In this document: piece after piece, positions 1 through 14,039 of the stretch | Layout of the letters: each line of letters starts with the position of its first letter | Position numbering within the stretch: the first letter of the stretch is position 1 | NCBI RefSeq assembly: GCF_910596095.1 | Contig: NC_056539.1 | Location: 22,249,001 to 22,313,000, forward strand | Direction of reading: 5' to 3' | DNA: 64,000 nucleotides | DNA from: Thunnus maccoyii | Taxonomy: Eukaryota; Chordata; Actinopteri; Scombriformes; Scombridae | Position numbers and translations under genes: made by a program | The notes under the pieces: model-generated | What the model saw: only the letters and a program-made list of their open reading frames with translations | Told to the model about the DNA's origin: nothing | The model's database searches: none

Positions 1-1395
1 AGTTAGTGGCTGATATGGACCAACAATACTGAGGTAATGATCACACCATTATCTCTAAAATAGAAATGCTACAAAATGACGACAAGAATGAACCAAAACA
101 AGAATGTAATGCTGTAATTTGAGAATCAATATGATTGAAGAGACAATAAATTATAATTTTGGGTCATTACACAGTTTAATAGGCTGCATGATGGTCACAG
201 CAAACATTTTATGAACAATTTTATCAATAGTGTTGGGCGATTGAGTAGTTTTTCATTTTCAACTCAAGTGTAATCAAGATATGTCAAACCCTTAAATGTG
301 CCAACTTGGCTTTAAATTTAGATTAGGGGACGGGTCATTGACAGATGTTATTAATAGCAATAGATCATGAGGCTTGGGAGCGCTTGGCATGGTACGAGAG
401 GTCTCTAAAATCTCAGTTGTCTCGCAGGACGTTTAATTGGATTCAGGTTAGGTCCCCAAGTAGAGATGTGCACACAACCCAATTCTGCCATCGCGGAAAG
501 TTAATCAAATTGAAAGTAGATCACTGCAGCGTGTTTCTGCGCTTTGAAATGTGTTGTTACAGATGAAGATGAAGTAGTTTATTGAGCATTTGGTGAGGCT
601 GAAATGTTTCACCAAATTGTAATTTCTCAGCTACGAGGCCTTTTAGACTTTGGATTTTGGGTTCTTGTTGATGAACTTTGTGTATTCCCCATTAAAACTC
701 TTCAGCAAAATCAGCAACTTGTCACTTTTGAAACCAGTTATGGCCTATATCTTTGTGTTACCATAAGCAGTATTTTAATTGTCCATTTTTAGGCTTATCC
801 TGGCTGACTCAAAAGTAAAATACTCAGTTTGGGAAAGCTTGGAGAAAGCTTTAGGCATTCTACAGTTTGTGTTTCTCCATATTTTTGTGATGCATTAACA
901 ATGGCTGCTGCGAGTGTGTGCTCCACAGCGATATACCAAGGGACAGATCAAGGTGGGGTTTGGATGAAACAGCATGAAGTAACACAATCTAGTATTGATT
1001 CAATTGGCATTTAGCAGCTTATTTGAAACAAAAAAAGTAACTACATGTTCAGTCTTGTAAGAGAATGGAAGATGGATTGAATTGACCTTTTTATGCAACA
1101 TTTAACATTAACTCAAATGCTACACCTGTCATTCTTGATGTGTAACAGTTAAGCAATCTGTATCGCTATCTTCAACAAATTATTTCACTGCACAGTAAAG
1201 AGAAAAGTCTCCTTCAATCCCCCAGGCTTTAGTCTTGGATATGTGTTGTTCTGCAAGTCTGCGACATCATCCGAACCCCAGGAGCCTCTTGCTCAGTCTT
1301 GATGGATCCTCACTCTGCTGAAGCCCAAAACTGTTCTTCATCTTGTGTTGTCACAACCCCCCTGCTACCTTGATTCACTCTTGGTCGTTGGCTAG

Positions 1396-4300
1396 GTTTT
1401 GGATTTATTACTTTCGAGGCCGAACAATCAGTGGACCAGGCTGTCAACATGCATTTTCACGACATCATGGGCAAAAAAGTGTGTAGTTGTAGTTTTATTT
1501 TACCCTTCAGATCAAACAGAGGCTTGGGCGATATTAAGATATATTATGATGCTGTTTCATTAGTTATGGCTCATTTTATAGTTATATTGTCACTGCAGCA
1601 TCATACACCACTAATTTGGCTTTTAACATCTTAAAACAATCAGGCCACTAATTTAATGTGCTTAATTGTTTTGTTCTCAACACACTATACTGTTACTCTT
1701 ATTGCTTTGTCTTTAATAGTTTCTGTAGGCAGACTTCTTGTATTTTACAGTTTCTATTGTCGCCCAAGGCTTTGTTTAAATTGACCACTCCTTTAGGATG
1801 TGTTAAGTGCAATAGATTGTACTCAAACATTAAAGATACTATTTTCTGGCTTTTGATGATAAAATGACAAAAAATAACACAATAAAAAAAATTGAAAACT
1901 CACAGAATTTCACTGAATAAAAATCACCTAAAGGATTGGTCCAATCAGTTCTGTTTCTTTTGTTTTCTGATATTTTGTTGGCAGGTCACTTACACGTCAA
2001 CATGTTTTTTTTTCTTTTTTGAAAAGTTAAAAAAAAAAAAAAAAAAAGCTCAACTCAGTGACCTCAGTTGAAGAATCTCCATACTGTGTCCATCACTTCT
2101 CTACCAAATATACCAAATGGCAACGTCTCCTTTTAAAATGCTGCTCAGGATGAGACACGAGTCACACAATAATATTTGCATGTGACTTTTTAGTGTTTGT
2201 TGGGTGTAACAGATGGATGGGGTTTACTGCACAAAGTCAATTCAGATAATATCAGGTAAGCTGTCCATCCGGGGGAAAAAACAAAGAATTCACTACAGTG
2301 TAGTATTGCATGATACCTCCTAACCTTCTGGCCTCTGTTGTATGTGGCAAACACCACCCACCTGGCACCTCAGCTGAGTAAAACAGCTTTAAAGGCACGT
2401 TTAACATTCTCCTCCCCCTTTTCCCCAATAGGGACTTTTTGTAATTAACAGCTTTCAAACCACTGTTCAGATACCAGAGGAGAGACCGTCTCCTCTCAGT
2501 CCTCCATGCAGGCAGTAAAGGTGTGTGGGCATAAGAAAATGATCAAAGTCAAACACCGTGTAGTTATATCCGCTCAGTCATATCCTGTTTCCATCTTTGC
2601 ACAACGTTTTTTTTTTTAATATTTGAAGGTCAGTCTGCGATACTTGACACTATTGTAGACCTTTGAGCGTTTATGTGAAGTTTTTGGACTCTTTTGGGCA
2701 ACATTAAAGCAGTGAAGAGTCCATTGCTGTGGTGTTTCTACACCTCTGAGGATGGTATGAACTGGACCTCAGTGTGTTTTTTCTTGATGAACCTTGAGTT
2801 TCTGTAAGTGGCTATCACTGCTCACACTAACTACCCACTTCTTCTGTTTATTCTAAAAAAACGTTAGGTGCATAATTTCCTGTGTGCCAAATGGTTTTCC
2901 CCAGAAAAGAGCTACTGGATACCTCTTTTTAGACCAGGAAATGTAAACACCTTCATGGATTTTCATGGAGTAGCAACACAACACATCTTTCTTAAAATCG
3001 CACTGATTATTACATTAAAATATGAGCCGAATCCCGTCTCATTGGTAAACGATTCAGGCCAACCTGTATACTCTCCAGTGGAACGTGCCCCCCTTGACTT
3101 TGCCCTGGTTTTCAGCAGGAATCAAGGCTAGACTTAATCCATTGTTCTTGACTTGACATTACCTTACGCTGGGCCTTGAGGGAGGCTGGGAGATATGAGT
3201 TACAAAATTAGAAATTGGAGCACATCAAACTTTGGAGCAAATCCCAGTTCCGCTGTTGGGGACTGTACAGAAGTCATGGTATCCATCACTCGTAGCCGTG
3301 ATGCCCACGGGAGAAAGTGCTCAGGTAGTGCCGCTGCCGGAAACATGTGCATGTAATTAGGTCGACAGAGAAGGAAGAGGGGAGGCTGGGGAAGGTGGCA
3401 ACACCTTAAAGCAGGGATGAATTCGCGATTCATTTTCCTCCTGCAAGGTGACCCCAATAACTCAACCCCTCAGTCTATTTCTGGTTGGCTCCCCCTTAGT
3501 CTCAGCCTGTTTCTTTGCTCTGGTTAACTGTTGGTGGCTTTGCCTAGTCACAGAGAGGAAAGTTTTGTTATTGGGGCGTTAAATTTATCTCTGATGCAAG
3601 GCATTAAACCTTCCCAGTGATGGACGATAAGTAAATGGATAACAAGTAAAGGGATAGATGGCTGAAGTTGGTTTCTGAGCTGTATCTACAGTGCAGTGAA
3701 ACAAATTGGCACTTCTTTATTATTATAATAAAAAAACAACAAAAAGAAACTTGAGGTCATTCTCACATTTGGGGTTTGGTTGTAAGAAAGTGTCGTCCTG
3801 CAGCAATCAATTGGATGATTTATATTGGGGTCAACGTGTATCAGTCACTTGAACTTCACTTTTGACACAGTATGAAGATTCGATGTAAATTGACTGAAAA
3901 GACTGCTCATTTGTACTATCTGCATGTTTACCTTATATTCTGTTAGAACTGAGATACAAATTTCTCTCTACATCCATTTCCCCCCTAAAACTTATTCCAA
4001 ATAAAATAAAAATGAGATTCTTGATAAGCGTTAGCCGGAGAAAGGTAAGTCATGACCTTCCATTAGACGTCTTTATCATATATAGTGCAGTTCATTAAAG
4101 GAAAAAAATAAATCTATGTTTCTCAGGTACGTATTCATAAGCTGTACTTCAAAAATCGTTTTTGCATTATTTGCTGTCCTTGCAGTAATATTCTGTGTGC
4201 TGTGAAATTCCCACTTGATTATTAGTACCTGAGACACATAGCTGTAAAGCTGTCCTGGCTACAAAGTAATATTAATTTACATAGTTGCCCCACATTATTA

Positions 4301-7300
4301 AAATAAACATAAAGTGAAAGATTTGAAACTGGCCCAAAATGTTGGGATTAAATATCAGTGGTAGGACAGGTCTACCTAGGTGAGGGACTTCATAGACCTT
4401 ATACTGGTGTTGCCAAATGTGCCCTCCTTGTCCTTTGTCCAGGTGGAAGTAAAGAAGGCCGAACCTCGTGACAGCAAAGCTCCTGGCCAGCTTGGCCCTG
4501 GCCAGTGGGCACCCAGGGGCATCTTGAGTGCAGCTAATGGTTGGACAGCACAGCCTGCCCACGGCTGGCAACAGCCTTACGGGCCACAGGGTGAGTGGGA
4601 ACAAGTCCCAGAGCAGAACGAATAGAGAGGCTCACTGTTCAAAGAAAAAATAGTAGTAACTGTTAAAATGTGTTGAAGCCTCTGCTTTAACTTTAACCTT
4701 GTACATGTAGGTCACTGCCCACACTGTCAGTTTGAATGTTAAACTGGATTATGTGAACATTTTACATTTCAGGAAACAATATTGTCCTCAGTCTTAACTT
4801 TTTTTTTTCTTTTCCTGAAGGAGTGTGGGTGTCGACCACCGGCCAACCTATAGGTAGGTGTTTGACCTCCATTTAACACACAGAATACAGTTTGTCTTTT
4901 CTCTTGTATTTTAGTAAATTACTTGTTTTGTGCATGTTGCATAACTGTGGTAATTGATCATAGCACAGATAGATTTGTGTCCTTGTCATGTGCTCATGTG
5001 CTTATCTTGAAACGCTTGTGTCACAGAAATGGGCTTGCACTTTGCATGGCCAATAGGTTGATGACAGTTAGCAGCACGTGTTATCACTAATTCATAATGG
5101 CTGAAGCTGCTGATAATTTGCTGCTTGAGACAGATGGCAGCCTTGAATGGATTCCGGCCTCCCTCTGCTATTGGTCAGGCTCGGTTTCATATCACTACCT
5201 CCGGGTCAACCTGCAGTGCTCACTGCAGTGTCGGCCCTGTGCATGCTCAGAGGATACTTCAGCTTCATTCAGCTTCAGACTATGTTGTGCAAATTCAGTT
5301 TTTTAAACAATTTATGCATCACTTGTTTCTGTTATTAGCTGTTCAGTACATATTCAAACTGATGTAATTCACATATAGTACATCTGTGCTGACACTTTAG
5401 CTCATTTCATAATTTGTATTATTTCCTGTTTATTTCAAGTCATAAATGTATGTAAAATGTGCATATATTTATATAAAAACATGGATAAAACTGCCTGTTC
5501 TGTGTTGGATCAGGTGGATATGGGCCTCCGTTATCAGCAGGCCGGGGAACCCCCACACAGCCTCCATCACCTTTCAGCGCATTCCTGGTCACGACCCCAG
5601 CGGGCAGCTTCGCTGCACCTCAGGGCTACCCTCAACAGGGCTACAGCACAGCACCTCAGTTTGGTCAGTGATACTAATAAATACACTCTGACATGCTTTT
5701 GACATCACAACAAAATGCATACAGGTTATGTAGAATATGTAAGAGTAACAATGTATTAATGAGTAATGAATTAGGTTTAGACTGATAATGTCTGACAACT
5801 GATATTGATTCTTATTGACTAAGGTCACAAATGGTCAATGTGCAAATGCTGCCAAAGTGTCAAGTGTTCACCTTTTTGTCTTTTGAATTTTCATCTCATT
5901 AGAAACAGCATTTAGGAAAACAAAAACACATTACTTAAAATAAAAGTGAAATTATTTTTAGCTCTGTTTTTAGCAGTGTATACTATGTGAAAATCCAATC
6001 TATGTCATGTTTTCCAGGCAGCTTTTCTGTTGCAGTGGTCAGGGAGGATCCTCCAGCTTATCAGAGATGGACAGTGTGACTCACAGATAGCCAGCACTTC
6101 ATGCAATGCTTAACTATACATTGGTTAAACCTTACTTAAAATTCTGCTAAGCAGCCTGTGGTTGGATTACGGACTTCCACCGTTTAAACTTGTCTGCAGT
6201 TTCAGTTTCATGAAGTATCAAGATAATACTTTGAAAATGGTGGACAAAATATTGTAAAACAAATAGGAAATAAGCTTAAATGATCCATCACAGGGTCCTT
6301 GTTATATTGATACTAGATTTTATTTTTACATTCAAAATGTGACTGTAGACTTGTTAGCGACACTGTTGCACTCAAGTCAAAGCAGGGATTCAGACTGAAA
6401 ACAGCCCTGTGATAAAACAGCATAGTGGGCTGCGCTGGTGTGGGCGTGTTGTTAAGGTGCTGGTGAGACGATGAAATACGATCTAGGAAGTCCAGTTGTA
6501 ATGACAGATTGATGTGTTTAAAACACCACATAGCAGTGTGTAACACTCAGAGGATTTTACAACTCTGGAAAGTTATCACAGCAGCAACTGTTTGAGGTAA
6601 ACAGCAGAAATATGGTGTTCCTGTTATTAAGTAATCCACCAGGACTCTGTGTCGACAGCGTCAACGTACTCCTCTCGATTCAGATGAATGAGAGCACTGC
6701 GTTTTTCCCCTTAGGGCTAAAGTCCGTCTGAACTAAGCCAAAGAAAATTTGGGTTTTACCCTGGTTGGGTTTTACCCTGGTCAAGCCCCAGCAACACTGG
6801 GGCTTGACTAGGGTCATGGTTTAAGAAAAGTCTTTGTACTCCCACATAGGATACCATTTGTGATAAAGCAACACTAGGAAATGATCACAGAAATGATCTT
6901 GTTATTCTCCAACAGGTTACAGTTTTGGCACACCCCAAGCAGACCAGTATGCTCCACAGGTTCCTCCTCCGCCCACCACTCCAGGAACTGCACCGCTGGG
7001 CTTTGCTCCCGCCACCACACCAACTCAGGACTTGAGCAAAGCTCCCACTGGGCAGCCTGACTTCCCTTATAGCCAGTATGGTAAGAAAAGCATTGTGCAT
7101 AAAACAGTTTGCTGCCCTTTTCTCTCCTATTTTATTTTTATTCATCTCTCAGCCCTGCCCATGTCCCTGGATATTTTATTGAGTGCAACTCAACTCATTC
7201 AAATGCATAACTACAACCCTTAAACAAGCAGGAGCCTGCTCTTGGTACCATTTAGCTTCAACAGCTACATATGCATACATGCTTCTTGCATACATGAACC

Positions 7301-10300
7301 CCCCCTGGCTCTGCCGTGAAGATGCTGCTGAAGTTCCACCATATCCGGGAGTCTTCAGCAGTCATTTCTGTCAAGTTTTTCCAGCTGGGCTGTGGATTGG
7401 TAAAAAGATTGGTAGGTCTTGGTAGGTTTGAATTAGATCATCCTGCCTTGCAATGTTTTTTTTGTTTTGCATTTTTATTTTGTTTTGATTCTGAAGGGAG
7501 TGCGACCTTCTCCTGACTGACTGCACTAGACATTTGACCTAGTTCAAATACTCCTTCCTTCTAATTACCCCCTCCTACACCTCCTCCTCTTCTTCCCTGT
7601 TGATGACTGTTGATGACTGATGCTGGCTTCTTTTCCTGGTCTTGGCATGATCGCCATAGAAGAGCACCAGCATGGCAATATAATGCCAATGAAACCTTAT
7701 TTCTGGAATCAGGCATGTGCAACCTGCCAAGCTACCTATCAAAACTTTTCAACATGACCATCTATTGTTTCACACCAGAGCTTTGCATGCTTGTCAACAA
7801 AATGTGAACTTTGCCATACAGATCTCAGCTCACTTTTGACTAATGTGTTTATAGATTTTACTGATATCTTTGTGGTCTTTGAGCTGGACTGTTAGTCTAG
7901 TCTAACATTACCTCTGGACTGTGTTGGGCCTTGATAATCATTTCATCTGGATCTCTGTCGAGCTGGTGAGCTCTTGGCAAAATTTCAGTCAGCATGTAGG
8001 GACTGGAAAAGAAATTTCATAAAGCCACTGTAGTGTCAATGTAGAAAACCATGTGCCTTATTAATTTCTTTGATTAAAAGATGTGATCAGAGTGCCACGT
8101 AATGCTGCTGGGAGGGAGCGTTTCCAGAGACTGCACGTGCAGTACTAAGAGCTTGAGATCATGCTGAGAGCACAAATGGAAGCTGGAGGTTTTTAACTCT
8201 GAAACCAAAAAGAGATATTATGAAAACTACCCAGCATCCATGGAAAAGGACCAAGCTTCGTCTTTATTCGACATTCACGCATTCAGTGACATAAGCACAC
8301 AGTCACACAAGAATCAGACATTCATTCAGGAGTTACATTCATTTTTTTTGACTGGCCGGTATTTTTCTTCTGACTTGGCTTACAGCTGCCTCGCACTGCT
8401 AGATCTACATTTAAAGTAGTCATGTATTTTCTGTCAGTCATGACAGGTGCCCATCATGTTCAGTGTTTCCTGCTTGTGCTTATCTTCCATCCAGCTTTTT
8501 GCATTTAGAGTCCACTGCCTGTTCAGGCACGTAGTCAAGTAATCAAAGTCAGCCGCACAAAGTTTTTGTGAAATGAGCAGAAAATCACAAATGCTGATAA
8601 ATGTTGGTGTGTTTTTGTGGACACAAATAATGAGAAGATCACGCACCTCCACCATGAAAGCTTAAGTGACAAACGTAGGAGTGGACATGCCATTTTTACC
8701 TGCGTCACATCAGGAAATGGTTGATGTTAGGCAAATAAACTAACTTGTTTGGCTTACGTGGAGTTGGGTCGTTAACATCATTTAGTTAGGGTTAGAGCAA
8801 GGATCAAACCAGTGATTTTGCATATTTTAATCACTTTATTTTAATACCATCATTTCCCATACATTTAAAAAGATTCATACCTTCCAGGCAGACACTGGCT
8901 TTATTCCATTTCAGTACGCTGTGAAAATTTACTTAAAACTTGAAACTTGAGAATAAATTTATCACAATAAACATTTTTTGACTTGACTTTTTTGTCAAGA
9001 ATCCTTGTTGTTACATTCAAGAACAAGGAAATCTGAAATTTGAGAATTTATTTCTGCTTTTTTTTTTTTAAGCAATAAACTTAGATTAAACTTAGATTTC
9101 TTTCAGCAATATAGCTCATCAGTGCAGTGCTTTTTAGAAATGTTAGATGTTGAAACATCCCTGAATGCCCCACCAAGGAGAGTTTTCTTTCATAGCACGT
9201 TTATATCATAGCACACCATGTCAAGCTACTCAGAGTTTTTGAACATGGCCTGTCGTCACAACTTTAGTAGAACAGTAATGTAACTTTGACACAAAGATAA
9301 ATGGGGCACAATACCTGAAACAGGTTTCATGTTCAGTTGATTTTCACATCGTGCTGAAATTAATGGAAACCAATGGTTGCCTGCAGAATAGAGTATCGAT
9401 CTAGAAGCTGTTGGCATTCTTTGGAAAATGGCCGGAGGACTACGGACTACACATATAAAACCTCTGGTGTGGTCATTTAAGGTTAAGATTAAATACAATA
9501 TGTTTTCAGGAGTTGAAGCAGCCCCACAGCCACACCACGCTACTTTAGCGCCAAGCTAATTCCTGTCTTTAGTTGCTTTCTCATGTTAATATTTTCATTG
9601 TGGGAAAGCGCATTTCTCATAGTTTACCTGCATTTTAGCATATCATGCACGTTTCACAAAATTTCATGAGACCAGGCTGGCATGAAAAAAAGAAAAAGTC
9701 AGGAGCGCTAGCAGATAGCTGACATACTCTCACTCCATTTTGTTTTGACTTCCAGATGAAGCTGAGCAGTGATGCCTCACCAAGCGTAGTGCAGAGCCAG
9801 TAAATGAGTATAAATGTAAAGCTCTGTTAGCTCAGCAAGGGGGGATCTATGTAACGTAGTCGGCCAGCAGTATCTGGGTTCAGTCAACCTGGTCTCCTCA
9901 TCTCCCTGATAGGCTTGGGTAACTACCCTCAGGACCCCTCTGCCTACGGACCAACGCGTCCTTCTCACAGTTATGGTCAGGATGAGCAGGGAGGATATAG
10001 TGCAGGTAGGTGCCAGCATCGTCTTCTCCAACCACAAAAGTAGCATTTGTTGAGTACTGTAGTGTTTATAGAGCTGCAACCTGGTTTTTTGCCTCTTTTT
10101 TCTTTTGCTCTGTGTTTAGTATTTTGCATGTACATTTTGCATGTACATACAAATTACTTTGTGTACTCCTGTATAGTAAAACGCAGCTACGGGCTGTCTC
10201 TTGGCTGAGTGGATTTGAAAGAAATTTACATTGAAATTTGGCGTTTGGAGCTCTTAAGTATGTCATCTCCCTCAGCAGCTGTAGCTTTACTATACCAAGA

Positions 10301-11869
10301 CTTACCATGTCCTCCTTTTTTTTTTTTGTCCACTCTCTCTGTCCGCATTGCTTTGCTGATTATAAAAGGATGATCTAATTGTCAGAAAATGTGTTCATGG
10401 TTCAGTTGTCTCTATGCATCAGCTGTCCATTCACCCGTTGTTTTTTCCCCGTGTATTGTCTCCACATTATAGCTAAAGGGGTGAGAAACAGAAGAAGATT
10501 TAAAGAAGGACACGAAGCCAGTAAATTTTCCAATTTCTCTCAGATTCCTCTGTCTGGCGGTCCTGTTGGGACTGCTCCCTGTTCTTCAGAATTCGTATTT
10601 TTGTTCTGATCTTGAAGCACTTTAAGCGCCCCCAAAAGAAATGTTGTATTATCTATTTTCCCCCTTTTTCTTTCTTTCTTTCTCTTTCTCCTCTCTTTTG
10701 TCTTTCCATTCCAGTTGTTTCTAATGTTCTTTACTCCAGTATTTATTGTTGACATTTTCAAATTTATGCTAACTGGATGTTAGCAGGGCGGGGAAATAAC
10801 CAATCACCAGCAAGATGCTGGAAGGATTTGGTCAGTCATTTGGAAGCAAACCAATCTGTCTTTTCAACCATAAAGGCCCTTTGGCTTGGCAAGTGGCAGC
10901 TTGATTTTTGGGTTGCACCAGCCATTTACAAGCCTCTTAGTTTTCTTTACCTGGGTGTCACTGTGGTTCCCTTGTCTGTTTGCAGGGAGACGGTGCCATC
11001 CAGTGTTTAAACAGAAGAACATCTAGACATTCAAGAGAATCTAGACATTGTTTTCCTCAATGAAGCCCGGCTTTAAGCTGATTTTTAAATTCAACTGAAA
11101 CTGTAATGTTTGTCTTTATACATTTTTATACTTGCATAATCAACACTTAAGGGCTCATTGAAGGAATACAGTATTTGAATCAGGAGGAAAAATCCACTAT
11201 GAACCCCTTAATACTGTTTAAAATCAGCTATTGGTAATGCAGTTTGGCATTTCTTGGCCAAAAAAAAAACAACAAAAAAAAAAACCAAACATAGAATAGA
11301 AATATTTTCTTTTTAAAAGAGATAAATCTTGGGTCTTAAGGCTGGATATAAAGTAGATGCTGGGATAAGATTGGAATAAAAATGAAACATGACAACAATC
11401 ATTTTGATGTGGAGTCCTAACACTCCTGATGCAGAAAAATATGACAGGACAATTATTCTTCACCAAAATGTTTTTTTTGCAAAAATAACAACTTGAATAT
11501 ACATCAGAAATATAACAGTGTAAGGGTAAGAGGTGGATTTTTCATCAAACATCAAAATTGTGAATTTTTTATGTAAACCATTTTACTTACTGGATACTTT
11601 TTAAGTATTAAGGCTTCTTCCTAAATGCTCGCTGGTGACTCTGATAATAAAACCCTCTTCTCTCCACTACCTTCTTCTCTCTGTCGTCCACACCAGGGTA
11701 CGGTCAGGACCTGACAGCGTTCGGCCACACATTCGCAGACCCAAACCAGCAGACGGCCTCATACGGGGCGCCGACAGCACAGCCCGCCGCCGCTCCACAG
11801 CCCGCCGCCAGCGCGTTTGGCAGAGGGCAGAACCACAACGTACAGGGCTTCCACCCGTATCGACGCTGA
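1396..11869 (+). CDS. dazap1: DAZ-associated protein 1 (3' part; 5' exons lie upstream of the window)
   Basis: Coding exons read at 1396-1478, 4443-4590, 4821-4853, 5514-5663, 6916-7080, 9913-10005 and 11697-11869. All borders are AG/GT. After the first (phase 0) junction every junction is phase 1, giving 281 codons and a TGA stop. The first exon is the end of RRM2: the RNP1-like GFGFITF, then NMHFHDIMGKK. The second begins VEVKKAEPRD, as in vertebrate DAZAP1. The rest is the Gly/Pro/Gln/Tyr-rich low-complexity tail, ending FGRGQNHNVQGFHPYRR, the family's signature C-terminus. Family knowledge: an hnRNP-like shuttling protein that binds AU-rich RNA, promotes splicing and translation, and has its tail modified by ERK. 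RRM1 and most of RRM2 are missing only because the window begins inside the gene. The 93-nt exon at 9913-10005 keeps the frame whether used or skipped. Identity is very secure; exon borders were placed by eye. Confidence 0.95.
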
Positions 11870-12610
11870 CCGTGACTTCTGGGCAGGGAAGGGCGGCCGT
11901 TGTAAAGTTCAAAACAAAAACAAAAACAAAAAAAAGTCAGGGAAATGTGTTCTCGCTAAAAAAGCAAAACTGGAGTTCTGGATTGTTCTATGGGAATGTT
12001 GAATGCACACAGTTTGTGAAACAGAAACCTTTGTGAAAGCAGGGATTCCAGTAAAGTTAAAAGGGGTGTAAAAAAAAAAACCCAGGGGTTTATTTTTTTT
12101 CTTTTGTTTTTTTTTTTCTTTTGCATAACTAAAGGAACATTCAGCAGAAAGAAGCTTTTATCCTCCACCCCCCACCCCATGTTTTATAGTAGAACTAAAC
12201 TACTTTGCAATAATTTTGATTGTCTGGTCAAACACTAGCACAGAGACTATATGGAAAGAGACTTGCATATAAATATGTATATTTATGGTGGACACAAATG
12301 AAAACAGGGTCTCAAGTTTCCTCAGCTTTAAATTCTAGGGAAAAATGTTTTTATTTTTCATTTGGTGAATTTTGTTTACTTTCTGAGCCTTTAAAGTTTG
12401 TTTAAAATGGAGATTATGAATATATATATTATACACAAACTGTGCAATTTTTTAAAAAGAGAATTTTGTACTATAAATGTACACTTTGCTTGTTTTTTTA
12501 TTTAAAGATGTAGACTTCCCTCAGGTGGCTGTTTTGGGTGCATTTTGCACTTATGCAAAAAGAAAAAAGGACAAATTATTACAAAAATAAATGTTTTAAG
12601 GATATAATGC
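11870..12610 (+). other. dazap1: dazap1 3' UTR
   Basis: AT-rich non-coding sequence after the dazap1 stop, with A-, T- and pyrimidine-rich runs (about 11915-11935 and 12070-12122). It ends shortly after a canonical AATAAA at 12586-12591. The cleavage point is inferred to be 10-30 bases downstream. Confidence 0.75.
12586..12591 (+). terminator. dazap1: dazap1 poly(A) signal AATAAA
   Basis: Canonical hexamer about 720 bases after the stop codon, followed by a GT/T-rich stretch (TTGTCTTGTATGTTGAGTG) like a downstream cleavage element. Confidence 0.75.
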
Positions 12611-12870
12611 TTGTCTTGTATGTTGAGTGTGTTTTCCTTTTGTTGTGGTAGTGGAGAGCGTCACTGGTACCTTTACCTGAATTAGGACAGATTCACATTT
12701 TGTCTGTCTGAAAACAATATGTGTATAACAACAAGTACATTTAAACAGTTTCTAGTTGGTGTGATTGTTTCAAATGACAATACTGGCTGTGAAGTGAGTC
12801 AATTAGGAGCTTGTGAGTATTGTTTCAAAACAGACTTTGAAAAATGTGAAGCTATCCTTAAATTTTTCAG

Positions 12871-13418
12871 GTCTGTCTTAAAACAACAGTCAGATGCTCA
12901 AATGAAGGTTGAAAGAGGCTTTGCTTTCTGTAATCATCCTCCTGTTCGTACTGACTATTAAAAGATCCTCTTCAAATATGCTTTCAATGTAAGCAAAAAT
13001 GCATTTAAAAGTTTATCTGAAGCTTATATGAGGCTTCAGCTGTCTGAGTTAGTCATATCAAGTGTATATTTACCGTCTTTTTGGCATCAAATTCCCTCTT
13101 TATGTTTCCTCAGACAGTGTTTCCTTGTTGAGCTGCGGTGGAAGTATAGTAATAAAAAGAGGGACTTTGGCACTATAAAGATAAATGTTGAAAGATATCT
13201 ACTTGATTTGACTAATTTGGACGACTGAAGCTTCATATTAGCTTCAGATAAACTTTAAATACATTTTTGTATAGAAGGAGGACGGTGGATTTTGGCCCCA
13301 TCACTTGTGCATTATGAAGGGATCTTCTAATGGCCAGTATAAACAGGAAGAATGATTACAGCAAGAAAAACCTATTTCAATGTACATTGGGGTACCTGAC
13401 TATTGTTTTAAGACAGAC
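12871..13418. repeat. Foldback (palindromic) interspersed repeat, about 550 bp
   Basis: Two long, diverged inverted arms meet near 13150. The outer arm GTCTGTCTTAAAACAA at 12871 pairs with the region ending AAGACAGAC at 13418. The inner arm at 13000-13060 (TTTATCTGAAGCTTATATG) pairs with 13225-13255. I remember similar palindromic sequences as common in perch-like fish genomes, but cannot name the family. Short open frames inside are not genes. Confidence 0.8.
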
Positions 13419-13434
13419 TTGTTAAATGTCAATT

Positions 13435-13470
13435 TTGTGTGAACTTACATTTTTTTGTAAGTTCACACAA
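13435..13470. repeat. Perfect 15-bp hairpin
   Basis: TTGTGTGAACTTACA is followed by a six-T loop and then its exact complement. Nothing links it to a gene; it is probably repeat debris. Confidence 0.8.
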
Positions 13471-14039
13471 TGCTGATCAAGCCTATTGCTGCCAGATAAA
13501 TCTCATTGTATTAAACAGTATACAGAATTTTTATATCAGGTGTCTGTGGCGACATTCCCACACTGGTGCATCAGTAGTGATGAGGGCTGCCTAAGCTAAG
13601 TATCCCAGAATACATTTCGCACCAACCAGCAGCAACGGCTGTTGTAATTTTTGCTGTAGGACTGTCAATATGTTACTTTATTAAGTTTTCATACTTTTTT
13701 ACGTAAGAAAGTAGCAATTTTGATTCCCAATATGTGCTAAGTTTATCTGAATAACATCTATCTGGAACTTCAAATGATCAAATTCTGAGGTTTGAAACGC
13801 GGGGTTGTGTGACGCTCAAAACGATTAACCTTTAATTAATTATTGTTACTGACAGAAGGGGAGACAGATGGACCAGATATTTTTGATTTTCCACTTTTAA
13901 CAAGACTTTATATTTTCACAGAATAGCAGGGGAGTTTTTCTGCTGTCAACGAAAGAGTGAAAAAATGCAAGTTAAATTAAAAAAAAAAAAATTAAAAGCT
14001 ATTAATGTAAGTAAAGTCTGAAGGGTGAAGGGTTTTTCA

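Noticed and set aside
4971..5367. Three overlapping open frames between dazap1 exons
   Set aside because: Intronic, overlapping in different frames, with no splice-site support or dazap1 homology.
12719..13228. Two open frames of 66-80 codons
   Set aside because: Both lie in or next to the palindromic repeat at 12871-13418.
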